From Polytrichum commune (lineage: Eukaryota; Streptophyta; Polytrichopsida; Polytrichales; Polytrichaceae): DNA of 60,000 nt. How positions within the stretch are numbered: the first letter of the stretch is position 1; each line of letters starts with the position of its first letter. Below, one piece after another: positions 23,521 through 33,899 of the stretch. A program made the translations under genes and the position numbers. The DNA lies in the NCBI GenBank assembly GCA_950295325.1, contig OX485805.1:49502758-49562757 (forward strand), given 5' to 3'. Below the pieces are notes generated by a model. That model ran no database searches. It had not been told where the DNA came from and saw only the letters and a program-made list of their open reading frames with translations.

Positions 23521-25309
23521 TTGTGGTCAACTATTGGACTGTGCAGTGTATTTGCAACTGCAGAAAATCAAGAACCTGGTAGCCAATAGATCTCATCAGA
23601 TGACAGGTGAGACCAAGTTCAGAACCATATGCACACTTTAATGAAGTGCAAAAAGTCACCAGCATGTTCCTGTAATACATAACATTGCAGTATCTGAGAT
23701 TTAACATAGAAAAATCATTGGGCAAAGAAGCAGGACATGTTTGTGAGTCGCACCTCGTGGCCTCTCCCTGTTTGATCTGTAAGGGCTCGCCAGACGACTT
23801 TTACTGAGGACACTTCTCTGACATAACAAAAATCTTGAGATCAAAGAACAGGATACTCCATTTTAGTGATAGTAAGAATCTGTAGACTGATAAATAGTAT
23901 GTAGGAGGCGCGTACTGAAGTAGAAGATTTACAGATTGCAATATATTATTCACATTAGGTCATAGTATACCTACTACAACCATCCGTGAGTGAAATTAAA
24001 CTCACAACCTCAATTTTGAGTAGTTAGTAAGAGATGAGGATGTATCTCTAAAATGTACTTCCTGAGGCATGCAATGTGGTTGTGGAAGGCCTCCACTTTA
24101 GTCCACTTGTGTCAACTGCAAGTGTTGACTCTTGAGCTCACCCAACCTACTAATTATGTCTGCCTGCAAACACCAGTTTCACAAAATTGATCACAGAACC
24201 CTCGGATGGCAACTCTTCCTGTCTGGCAACAGGAAATTTTGATGAGTGGAGGTTTGGAACCACAAAAGAAGACTTTGACTATAACCTAATCATACAGTTT
24301 GTTTGACTAAAAGTAAGTGGAGTTTGAGGATAACTATATACATTTTAGGTAACTCCATTTGTAAGCAAGGTCGGAAAAGTCCATGGCAGCTGCGCTGAAA
24401 CACCTCCCTCTGCCCAAACTTTCTGTGTCTTGGTCTCTTGTCCAAGAGAAAGGGATTCTACAGTTTCGTGGAAGTTCCTTCGACGTTGCCTAGCTTTGTA
24501 AATACCACCAGTCAGCTCCGACAACCAGAGTTGATGATGAATACCGACTTGTTTTTATTGTAGGCACGGCTAAAGAGACGAGATATCACAAACTTTATCT
24601 TAATAGGAAAAAATGAGTACGCCCCTACAGAACCTTGAGACAAGGTTGCCGATAACGTTGTAATTCACAGATGCTGCACGATTTCCACCAACAAACCAGG
24701 CATATGGAGCACCATCAATGGACGAATTCGGTGCTCGCGTTCCTCCCCGCAACATCTGAGAATATCAATCACAAAAAAAAAGCAATAAAACAAAAAAAGC
24801 AATGCAGGGACTACAAAGAAAAGTGGAATACATCCTCCATTCCAAGGCAGAGAATAGAGGGACACTTGGAAAAAGACCAAGAACAGTCATAATTTATTCA
24901 GTGGGTTTGCTCGATAGGCGAGAGGTAGATCAGAGGATGATGCGACAGGGGACGCATACCTACATGCCTATGATACAGATGGGATAGCAATAGCTTCAAT
25001 ACTCGTACCGCATTTCCGTAAATCGCCTCTCAAGCTATCGATCTAGGAATCCCTCAAGACTCCTGCCTACGAATAGACGAGATTGTAGGGCAAAAGATCA
25101 GCACCAAAATAAACGATGTGCTGTTTTGATCTCGTCGGCAGCAGCCACTGTCTACTTACTGCATCGCTGTTGCTAAAAATGATGATGAGAGTCCTCCCTA
25201 GCCGCCAATCTACTACGACCTAAATCTTTAACCAATCTAATGTGGTGAGTGATGTGATGATGTTGATGTTGATGTTGATGATGATGTATCTACTTTGCAC
25301 ACATACATG
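23521..25309. other. Intergenic / desaturase 3' flank
   Basis: No recognisable gene. A short TGATGT microsatellite lies at about 25244-25290, just downstream of the desaturase stop. The 3' UTR of that gene probably lies within 24650-25309, but no polyadenylation signal can be chosen with confidence. Confidence 0.4.
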
Positions 25310-26527
25310 CTACGATGATTTGCACATATTGGGAGAGCACAGGCTGGGGTCCTTCTGGTAGTAAACAATGTCGCCTTGATCAGCCACGAAGTGATCCTCG
25401 GAGAAACTCTTGGTGAGGACCGGGAGCAGATGGATGGGAACAGGGCCCGACTTCTCGGGCTCTCTGTAGTAATTACCGAGCAAAGGCTTCACGGCAGCTG
25501 TAGCCTCAACCAAATGGTAATGAGGGATCTGGGGAAACAAATGGTGCACAACATGTGTGCCAATGTCATGATGGATTTTATTGATCCATCCATAGTCCCT
25601 GTCGATGGTGGACAGACCTCCACGCATGTAGTTCCATTCCTTCCCTCGGTACCACGGAATCTTCTTCTCGTAGCCATGATGGTGTAAGTATGTCACAGCA
25701 TCGAGCCACATCACATTAACAATGTAAGGAAACAGGTAAAGCTTGAATATCCACAATGGACCTACAGCCACCGCCATTGCCAACAGGAGTGCCACCATAG
25801 CGAACCAGCAGGAAGTAGAAGTAATCACATCCGTTCTCTCGTTCGCCTCGAACAAGTTGCTGTTAGGATCGAAGTGGGAGCCTTTCTTCCCGGGACTCCT
25901 CTTCCACAGGTACACCGGAAACGCAACTAAAGTAGAAGGAAACTTAAGTCGACCAACTTTACCCCAAAAGTCCAGAGCGCGGTACATTGCCTCTGTTAAG
26001 GGATGCCATGACTCGTCATTCTCCACATGTCCATGATTGGCATGGTGTGTGCGATGGCTGATGCGCCATCCGTGATAAGGAACCAGAATGAAGGAATGTG
26101 TGATATGTCCAATGAAGTTATTGAGCGCCTTGCTATTGGAGAAGCTGCCATGCCCGCAGTCATGGCCGATGACGAAAAGCGCCCAGAACATGGTGCCCTG
26201 CGCGAGCCAGTAGAGTGGCCACACCATCCAATGGTCTGCCCATGCAGCCACCATGGCTAAAGAGGCTACCACCATCACATCCCTAAGAAAAAAACCCAGA
26301 GAACGCGTTGTGCTCCGCTCCCAGCAGTGCTTCGGAATCGCAGCCCGGATCTCCCCTAAACTGAATGGAGCCTTCTTCGCAGCGTCGAAGTCGAAATCTC
26401 CCTCCACCTTCCCCTTCTTCTCCAGTGTAATCGCCCCACCCTTTCCAACCTCTACATTCCGCACTGCAGCTATATCGGAAATGTTCCCATTCTGTCCTAA
26501 CGAGATCAGGCCCTTCCTGGCCGCCAT
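25310..26527 (-). CDS. FAD3: Omega-3 fatty acid desaturase (FAD3/7/8 family), single exon
   Basis: Converts 18:2 to 18:3 acyl chains of membrane lipids (family knowledge). The protein has 405 residues with the three histidine boxes of membrane desaturases: HDCGH (122-126), HRTHH (158-162) and HVVHH (325-329). The signatures [11 protein letters not shown] (166-176), [12 protein letters not shown] (303-314) and [11 protein letters not shown] (329-339) are those of the omega-3 rather than the omega-6 group. Hydrophobic stretches at about 84-120 and 241-275 fit its membrane segments. The length is close to ER forms (about 380-400) and shorter than plastid forms (about 440). I see no obvious transit peptide and no C-terminal dilysine-type ER signal, so the compartment is uncertain. 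The frame is intact and uninterrupted, although angiosperm relatives have several introns. The start is the first ATG, after an ATG-free CT-rich leader. Confidence 0.95.
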   Translation of the reverse strand: MAARKGLISLGQNGNISDIAAVRNVEVGKGGAITLEKKGKVEGDFDFDAAKKAPFSLGEIRAAIPKHCWERSTTRSLGFFLRDVMVVASLAMVAAWADHWMVWPLYWLAQGTMFWALFVIGHDCGHGSFSNSKALNNFIGHITHSFILVPYHGWRISHRTHHANHGHVENDESWHPLTEAMYRALDFWGKVGRLKFPSTLVAFPVYLWKRSPGKKGSHFDPNSNLFEANERTDVITSTSCWFAMVALLLAMAVAVGPLWIFKLYLFPYIVNVMWLDAVTYLHHHGYEKKIPWYRGKEWNYMRGGLSTIDRDYGWINKIHHDIGTHVVHHLFPQIPHYHLVEATAAVKPLLGNYYREPEKSGPVPIHLLPVLTKSFSEDHFVADQGDIVYYQKDPSLCSPNMCKSS

Positions 26528-27200
26528 TGTCGCTGGCCTTTTCTGCGCTCTCTTTCAAATGTCTACTCTACTCCTCACTCGCTCAATCCTCCGCCGTTTC
26601 TCAATGTGCAAAAACAGACGCAGCTCCTCCTCATCACTCCACTCCTACACATCAACATCAACAAAACTCTACGGATTGCATCGAAAAAGCCTAAAAAACA
26701 TCAACTACTGATCTCCCCGAAGAGAGAACTCACTACGGCCAAACCAAGCCGAGCCGTAGTGAAGGTCGAGGCTGCAGCCGCGACGCTCTTAGTAGAGAAG
26801 GCCAAACCCAGGGCCCACCTCATTAGATCTCTGCCGTCCGTAGGCCCTCCCTACGTCACATGGACGGTCGATCGAGATTGGCCCCATGGATTCATCTAAA
26901 CCGTCCAATTACAGATGTATTGTACGGTACATCTTCCTGGCGGCCAGAGTTACATCCCTGCCGTGTAGTCCTTGCTGGATCGAACGGCGAATGTAAATTC
27001 GGGAACATAGGTCGATCGGGACCGTTTATAGGTGGTTTTATAGGACTGGGGCACTGACGCTAGATACATTCAGGTAACGACCACATCGGAACCGTTCATA
27101 TGGTTGTAATGGAGGATGATGGACGGTTGGATGAGAGTTTCCGAAGTAGGGGGCCAGAGAGCGGGCCAGAGGGCGGGCCCGGGCTTCCGGTGGACGGGCC
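26528..27200 (-). promoter_or_regulatory. GC-rich upstream region of the desaturase
   Basis: The 200 bases before the start codon are pyrimidine-patterned (CT-rich on the + strand), as expected of a leader. Further upstream, GC content is clearly above the surrounding DNA, with a gggccagagagcgggcc-type stretch at about 27150-27190. This fits a promoter-proximal region. The start site and an eventual leader intron cannot be placed. Confidence 0.4.
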
Positions 27201-27479
27201 CACTGCGTGATACGTATTAGATATTTTTGTTCCTTAATTTCACCTGTATATGTATAGACACAACAGTGAGAAACCTTTCAAAATATTTCAATATTATTTA
27301 TTTATATTTATATACACTTATAGAAATTGCTCTGCACCGCCTCGCAACTTAAAGTAAGCCTCCTTAGATTTAATGAACAAGGATCTACATACACTTATTC
27401 AAATGAGCTTCCCATTCGCATAATTTTCTTAAATACTTTTTTTAATTGCATAAAATGGTGATTTTACATCGATAAGAAT

Positions 27480-27696
27480 CACAAGTGGTATATCTTTTTC
27501 TTCTTTTTTTGAGATAGAAGGCCAACAGGCCAACGCCAAAGCACATGAGGCAGTTGACCACCTGGTAAGTTTTCCGTCAAGTAGAGAGGATATTTCACAG
27601 CCGGGATTCGAACTGCCAACCTCTTCCTTGAGATTTGGGTATCTCTCCACCATCATCCGGTAGTTTAAGGTCGTCTCGGACAGCACAAGTGGTATA
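27480..27696 (-). mobile_element. tRNA-derived SINE with 13-bp target duplication
   Basis: The body (27493-27683, read on the minus strand) has an internal B-box-like GCAGTTCGAATCCCGGC and, about 40 bases before it, an A-box-like TGATGGTGGAG. It ends in an A-rich tail (caaaaaaagaagaaaaag). Identical cacaagtggtata copies flank it at 27480-27492 and 27684-27696, and the tail abuts one of them. These are the hallmarks of a SINE mobilised by a LINE. It does not fold as a functional tRNA. Confidence 0.75.
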
Positions 27697-27784
27697 CCTT
27701 GCAATATACCTTGGCAGTGACCTTAGCAATATGTGGGCCCAAAACACTCGTTGTGAAACCCTTGTGCCAGGGTCATATGTGTGT

Positions 27785-28022
27785 AGACTCCCGACTATAT
27801 CGTCTGTGATATTTGGTGTCATTTGTTATTCATGATTTCATTGTGGAAGAACATTTTGCTAAAAATGCAAGTTTTTATCAAGTAGAATCATTTATGGTGT
27901 ATAATGTCAATACAACTTTATTTAACGTTTGATAATATATAACGAAATCTATCATAAGAAGTTATAGCATTGCATAATTCCAAATAGTAAGTGGCACTAA
28001 ATATCATCAAAAGTGTCGCAAA
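27785..28022. mobile_element. MITE family A copy
   Basis: The left end, gatatttggtgtcatttgtt (about 27808), is inversely related to the right end (gtggcactaaatatcat, about 27990). The right half has the family signature tatagcattgcataattcca, then 'aatagtaagtggcac'. It lies about 100 bp from the SINE. Confidence 0.6.
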
Positions 28023-30331
28023 CCACCATCATAAGTAACCATGACCAAAAGGCACTAGTCACAATGGCAAGAAACTCAACGCTTCTCTCTTGCACCATGA
28101 TGTGAGGCTCAAAATGAATGTAGCCCTCGTGACAAACACCATCCAACCAAGAATCTAAACCCTAAACCCCTTCATTAATCGGTGGTCACAATGACCGAGT
28201 GATTGTATCAATTCATCTTTGCCTCATGATTCCACATGTTCCTCATCATTTGTCAAATGGTATAAAAATCATCCGATGCCACTAGGAGATTTTTGCAATC
28301 AATTATGAGTGGTCTTCCATGTAAATACAACCATACTCAAGAAGATGGTGCCACGTATGTGCCTCAAGTTGATTGTTGTTCCAAGGACTATGATTGAAAC
28401 ACCCATGTCATTGCACAACACCCGGACCGTTGGGAAACAAACACCTTGAAATAAATGCTACATGTCAATGATCATGTGAAGGTGATGTTGATTCAATTCT
28501 AAGCCCTACAAGCTCGAGGCTTGGACAAGTGTTCATTGTTTACGAATGAATAAATTTGGCACATTTGTGACCTTTGAACATGTAATCCTTCATGAAATTG
28601 GAATCAATTCTTTGTATAAGATGTTACATACCTAAGCGATCTAGTATATCTTTATTTTCAAAGTGAAGTAACTCATTTGCACCTCATCTGTCCTTCTCAA
28701 TTTACTGATTTGAATCAATTATGCATTTGAGCATATGCATTCGACATCGATTGAATCTATGCATACGTTTTGTTTTTTTTTGTTTTTTTTTGTTTTTTTC
28801 ATGTAGCATGTTTGACTCGTTAGCTTATGTCGCTATGTGAAGGATCAAACATTTGAATGGGTATGCAACAAAGCATGGGTGTGATTTTTCTACCCATAAT
28901 CAGTTGCAATTAGTTTTCGTAATAATTGCTAACTCACTGGGGTTGATTGGAGCCTTGGTCACAATTCCTCGTTTCTTGTTTCATGGTTTCAATTGACCAA
29001 GTTTATCAATTATTGTTGTTCTAATTTGTCGCCACTTCAACTCAAACATAGAATGTATGACATCTACAATAGGTTTTTGCAATAAGAAATTTGTTGTATG
29101 TATCTTGGGACAAGCACAAACTTGGTTAGATAAGAAAGAAATTAAATCATTCTTGCAATCCGCTACATGTTTTTTTTTCAAACTCATTTGGATCATATGG
29201 ATTTGTAGATATGTAATATATGAAATTAATTCATTCATAAATTTGTGTTTATAGATCACCTACTAAAACGTAGGCAACACATCCTCAACCATACTCTAGA
29301 CTAGTTTTTGACAAAACATACCATTCTTCACAACAATGTTACAAAACTATGTTCAAGTTCATTTTGTTTATTCTATAACTTGAGCCAACTTTCATGGTTA
29401 CAACTATCAACAACATAAAGAGCCCCCACCCAAACCCACATCAAATTGGTTTTCAACGTTTTGACTTTGAAATCGTCATAAGTGACATCAATTTACTAGG
29501 GGGGGGGGGCATTCATGTAGAATTAACCAATGACCTCCAAACCCTAATCGCAAGCCTACTCAATGCCAAAGCCGCAAAAGACATCCCAAGGTTTGGGAAC
29601 ATGGGTAGGAAGATTGAACGTGAAATATGTTAGAACAAGATGAAGGTGTACAAAATACATGAGACCAAAATTGGATGATCTTAATTCAATTGTTTACTCA
29701 AAACTCCATGAACTTCTACATCTTCGAGCCTTCTATGCCAAATTATAATTAGCTCATTACATATTGCATCCTACAATAAAAACACCAACTTCACAATAAT
29801 ATTACTTTTGTTTGTGTACATTTCATACCTCATACCCCACATTGATACTCATATGAAACATGTGGCCACGTGTCCTCATACCGACAACATGTATTTAAAC
29901 CGTCAATGTGTGAGTTTAGATTATAGCATCTTCATCCATTGTCGGTGAGTTTATATGATGTACATGAAGTTATGGTGCATGTTCTCATGTGTATCAATTT
30001 ATCATGTAAAGTTGTGAGGTTAAGGCCAAGTTCAAATGGTCATATGTAATTATAATTGATGTTATCACCACAAGAACCATGTCATGTACTTAGAGAGAGA
30101 GAGAAAGAGATTCTTCTTCCGCAACTTGACAACAAGCCCTTTTATCAAGGATTTGGGCGAACCAACCCATACACTCGTTCTTTGTTGGGTGCCTAAACCC
30201 TTGCCTCCAAAGAACCAATGTACATGTTGGTTCGCCTCAACCCCTAAACCCTTGCCTTCAAGGAACCAGTGTGCGGGTTGGTTCGCCTCAACCTTTATTG
30301 ACAATGAACTCTTACTTTTTGTCACATATAA
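28023..30331. other. Intergenic, no gene seen
   Basis: AT-rich DNA without a recognisable gene. Small features are a T-rich (T8-9 G)n run at 28767-28798, a G10 run near 29502-29511, and a twofold 51-bp tandem repeat at about 30192-30293 (ggttcgcctcaacc, then 'ctaaacccttgcctt' units). The last of these makes the open frame on the minus strand there look repetitive rather than coding. Confidence 0.45.
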
Positions 30332-31475
30332 GGGCCGCTTTACATTTTGGTGGAGAAGTCCACCGGCATGTATTCTAGGGGAATTATGAAATTTGATTGG
30401 CCGAGAGTGACAGTCTTGTCCAGTGGTGGTTTACACTACGGCCAAGAGTCCTTTGGTGGAGAACTTTGTACATGGATGAAATAATGACACGGTTGCCAAC
30501 ATGGTGACACTTTTTTGAAGGGGAGTTCTCCGGAGGTCAAGTTTCTTGGGCAACCTCAAAGCCTCGGACAAGAAACTTGGCCTCCGGAGAAGTCCAACTT
30601 GAATAAAATATTTCTTCCTTAGAGAAATACTTGCATTGTTGTTCTTCCTCTTTAGTATGACATTTTTGGTATGAGTTTTCTAATAAGAAACTAAACAACA
30701 ATGATGCATGACGTTTAGCATCAAGATATTCGTGATATTATATCACCCATGTACAAGGCAACATACTAGGCATGATGCCACTAGTAGCCCTAATTACCAT
30801 TAAGTTCCCAAGTAGTTTCCAAGTGAAATTGGATGTATTTTAGATGTACATAATATAGATGAAAGGAATTCTAGCATTAACTACCTCTTTAATATGACAA
30901 AAAAAAATTCTAAATGTTGCATTATCAAGTGTTGTAGTCGTATAAAAGAGGGAGTTTTGAACTAAAAAGTTTGGTCTAGCAAAACTGTGTTGTAATATCA
31001 AGGGTGTCGTATAAACGAGTGTCGTATTAACGAGGTTGGACTGTACCAACATGTAATTTCTTCAAAAATCAATAAGAAGATAATGTTACCTACTTATTTA
31101 CCTTAATTTGGATACACTGTAGAGGTGGAACATTTGCCATGAAAGAAGTTCTAAAACATTGCCATATACATTTTATTTCTTGATCAATACAATTTTCTAA
31201 AATATCAATACATTGGTCATTTAGGGGGTAAGGTTTCTACTATGGCCAACTATGACCGTTTTGTGAAGTAGTTCGGTGGACTTCTCCTCTTAATGAAGTT
31301 GTCCAATACACTTCTCCTGTAGGTGGTTACACTACAGCCGGTCAAGACTTCTTAAAGGATTTTTTTTTATTGTCTTTTCATCTTCTCCGGCATACCATCC
31401 CTCGCCTCAAATAACCATGTCTTGGGCTAAAATTCTTGACCAGCTGGTGCACTTCTCCACACAAAGCGGCCCTAA
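30329..31475. mobile_element. Harbinger-like TIR element, 1,141 bp
   Basis: The element spans 30332-31472 with TAA at both flanks. Ends: GGGCCGCTTTACATTTTGG at the left, and 'cttctccacacaaagcggccc' at the right, inversely complementary with 'ggtggagaagt' following the first block. A single pogo-like terminus (ending at 31043, followed by TA) lies inside, so another element may have inserted into it. No transposase frame is seen. Confidence 0.7.
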
Positions 31476-31483
31476 GAGAGTTA

Positions 31484-32811
31484 CAGTCTAACCTTGATAA
31501 TGTCACCCTTGTTAATAGAACACCTTGATATTGTCACCTAAAAGTTTGAAACCGATTTTCATAGTGTAAAACTCCCTCGTTATTATCCCTATCACCCTTG
31601 ATAATGTCTCTATTTTTTTTCAAAATCCGTAGTGTAAATGTGATAATATCAAGTATGGATGGATTGTATGGGTGGGCATGGGTTCGATATTATAATGGGT
31701 GGGCATGGGTTTGATATTATTGTTCATGGGTGAGCATGGGCTAAAGCAAAGCATATTGGGGGTCATTGAATGAGCTCTTATTCAATGCTTTCGGCATAGT
31801 GGGATGCCTTGTGTAATTTCAAATTTGGTACGTGTTTCGGAGTCCAAATGCTCAATTCTACATACTCGCAGTTGTCTGTAAGTTGAGGCCAAAGGTGGAA
31901 GTGCACAAACACACAAATACACTTCCTGCTAATTTTTCCTGCTAATTTTACATAAACATGGAAGGTGAAGATGATTTTGAGGTGGAATTTTCTACTGAGG
32001 AGCTTGTGCAATTAGTGCAAGATGGCGAACAGGTTCTTGATTCCATGGAAGTGGACCCATTGATTGTTGATAGCAATGATGATGAGTCTAAAGTAGTGAA
32101 GCTAAGCGATGCACAAAAATATGCTAAAGATGTTTTGAATTTTATGGCTAGCCAAGGTTCTCAAATTTTCAGCACTCATGAGTTGTTAGAAATGGAAAAA
32201 ATCCATGACAAACTCATTAGAATTGGTGTTGCACATTTAACATCAACAAAACAATGTGACATTAGAAGCTTCTTTGTCTCTAGTGAGAGGTCTTTACCTG
32301 ATCTCAATGACACATTATGATGTGCTCTTGTTGTTAATTATCACTATATTCGTTAATTTGAGACTTTTTCTTGTCTCAAATTAATATATGAACCACAACA
32401 ACATGGTCTAATGTTTGGGTCGTCCTACCTTAACCACCTTGATATGAGTTCTTAATTGGGTTCTTGATATGAACACTCGCTTCAAAGTATTTGCATCTTA
32501 CAACATTCTCCAAAATTTGTGTGATTTTATCCATGTTCTTATATTTGTAACTGTCTCAAAATGCCGAAAAAGTCCCAAATTAACGAATATAATGATTTAT
32601 TCACAATTTTGAATTAGATTTTACATTCAAAAACATTGAAGTCTCGTATTTGTTATTTTTTTAAAGAAATTGTAATTATATTTTGATTTTCTACATATTT
32701 TTTGATAATATCACATTATGCACAAAATGTGACATTATCAAGTATGTCACACCTTGTTTATATCACACTTTTTGGTGAAACGGAGGGTGTGACATTATCA
32801 AGGTTAGGGTG
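31484..32811 (+). mobile_element. Pogo/Tigger-like DNA transposon, internally deleted
   Basis: Ends are CAGTCTAACCTTGATAATGT at the left, and 'cattatcaaggttagggtg' inverted at the right. Both are flanked by TA (31482-31483 and 32812-32813). CAGTc.AACCT.GATAA ends with TA duplication are characteristic of pogo/Tigger elements. Only the C-terminal part of a transposase remains inside. It starts 9 bp after the target duplication of the neighbouring Harbinger-like element. Confidence 0.75.
31958..32320 (+). pseudogene. Tigger/pogo transposase C-terminal fragment
   Basis: A 120-codon frame matching the tail typical of pogo-type transposases. An acidic stretch (VDSNDDES) is followed by a helical part (KLSDAQKYAKDVLNFMASQ), 'LLEMEKIHDKLIRIG', and the terminal 'KQCDIRSFF', which resembles the KQ..I..FF ending of the family. 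The catalytic DDD core and DNA-binding domains are absent. Despite its intact ATG and stop, it is best treated as a remnant. Confidence 0.65.
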
Positions 32812-33091
32812 TAAGTTGATTCCAAGTCTCAAAAGTACACTATGCATCTTATTTAAGGTGCTCCACACTATTCATCATTGACCAATGTTATTTGTTTTGC
32901 AGTCACCAGTCGACAACCAACAAATGCGACATCATGGTACTTCATGCTATTCAATAACTAATGAAGTCCACTCCAATTCAAACAACACACCGTTTCTGAA
33001 TTATATTCATATATAGGAACAGCTTGGGCGATTCCAATACAGTAATTGTTACTACTTGACCCTTGCAGTGGCTGTGTAAAGTGGTGTAATG

Positions 33092-33322
33092 AAGTACACT
33101 GTTTATGGCATTTAATGTTGCTTACCATTTGGAATTGCATGATGCAATAACTTCTTACTCAAGAGTCCAATGTTTACTAACGAAAGTTGAATAGGTTGTT
33201 GGACATTATAGAACATAAATGACTTTGCTTGATAAAATAGTACGTTCTTAATAAATTCTTAATCATAGCATTGCGTAACTCTAAATAATAAGTGATACTA
33301 AATATCATAAATTGTATAGTGG
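33092..33322. mobile_element. MITE family A copy, about 230 bp
   Basis: The left end, tttatggcatttaatgttgc then 'ttaccatttggaattgcatg', mirrors the right end, 'catagcattgcgtaactcta' then 'aataagtgatactaaatatc'. The centre holds 'gttgaataggttgttgga', also seen at about 37910 in another copy. Confidence 0.7.
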
Positions 33323-33594
33323 TAGTCAAAGGATGTGAGCATTGTGAAAATCGATAATGAAATATAGCATCTTCAAAAGATAAGAGGGTGTTTGCATCAA
33401 ACTACGAGTGTATGTGTGTGATATTGTAAATTATTGGTGGTTGTAAGATGGTGGTTTTGTTCCAATGTTACAAAGTTACATGAAGATTGTCTCATAGCCA
33501 CACTATGCAAACCCACTTTGGGTTTACATATGAGATTGCAACTTTGATCAAGGTGAAACTTCTCTCATTCACATCTCATATACGCCAACACACG

Positions 33595-33598
<4 letters not shown>

Positions 33599-33647
<49 letters not shown>
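33599..33647. repeat. CT microsatellite
   Basis: About 24 uninterrupted CT units. Confidence 0.95.
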
Positions 33648-33650
<3 letters not shown>

Positions 33651-33899
33651 TTAGACTATATAAATAATAAAATGTGATACTCTTGACAAGTTGATTAAAA
33701 ACTCCTACCAAGCATGTAATACTTAGTAGGTTTTACACCAAAGCTAGAACATTACACTATACTTAACCATGAGTTAACAAACCATGATTAAGGAAGTTAC
33801 CACGCTCCACGTTTTAGGGTTTCAATGACCTAAAGTGGCCACTATACCTTACTAAACCAATACTTAAACCCTAGACTCTTCCATGTGAAAACTCCTTTA

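Noticed and set aside
25376-26711. Open frames on the + strand across the desaturase
   Set aside because: They lie antisense to, or out of frame with, an intact and well-recognised desaturase and carry no domain.
27590-27640. tRNA gene because of a T-arm-like GTTCGAATCCC
   Set aside because: No acceptor stem or full cloverleaf can be formed. Target duplication and A-rich tail identify a SINE.
30065-30389. Antisense ORFs of 86 and 101 codons
   Set aside because: They are produced by a twofold 51-bp tandem repeat and have no known domain.
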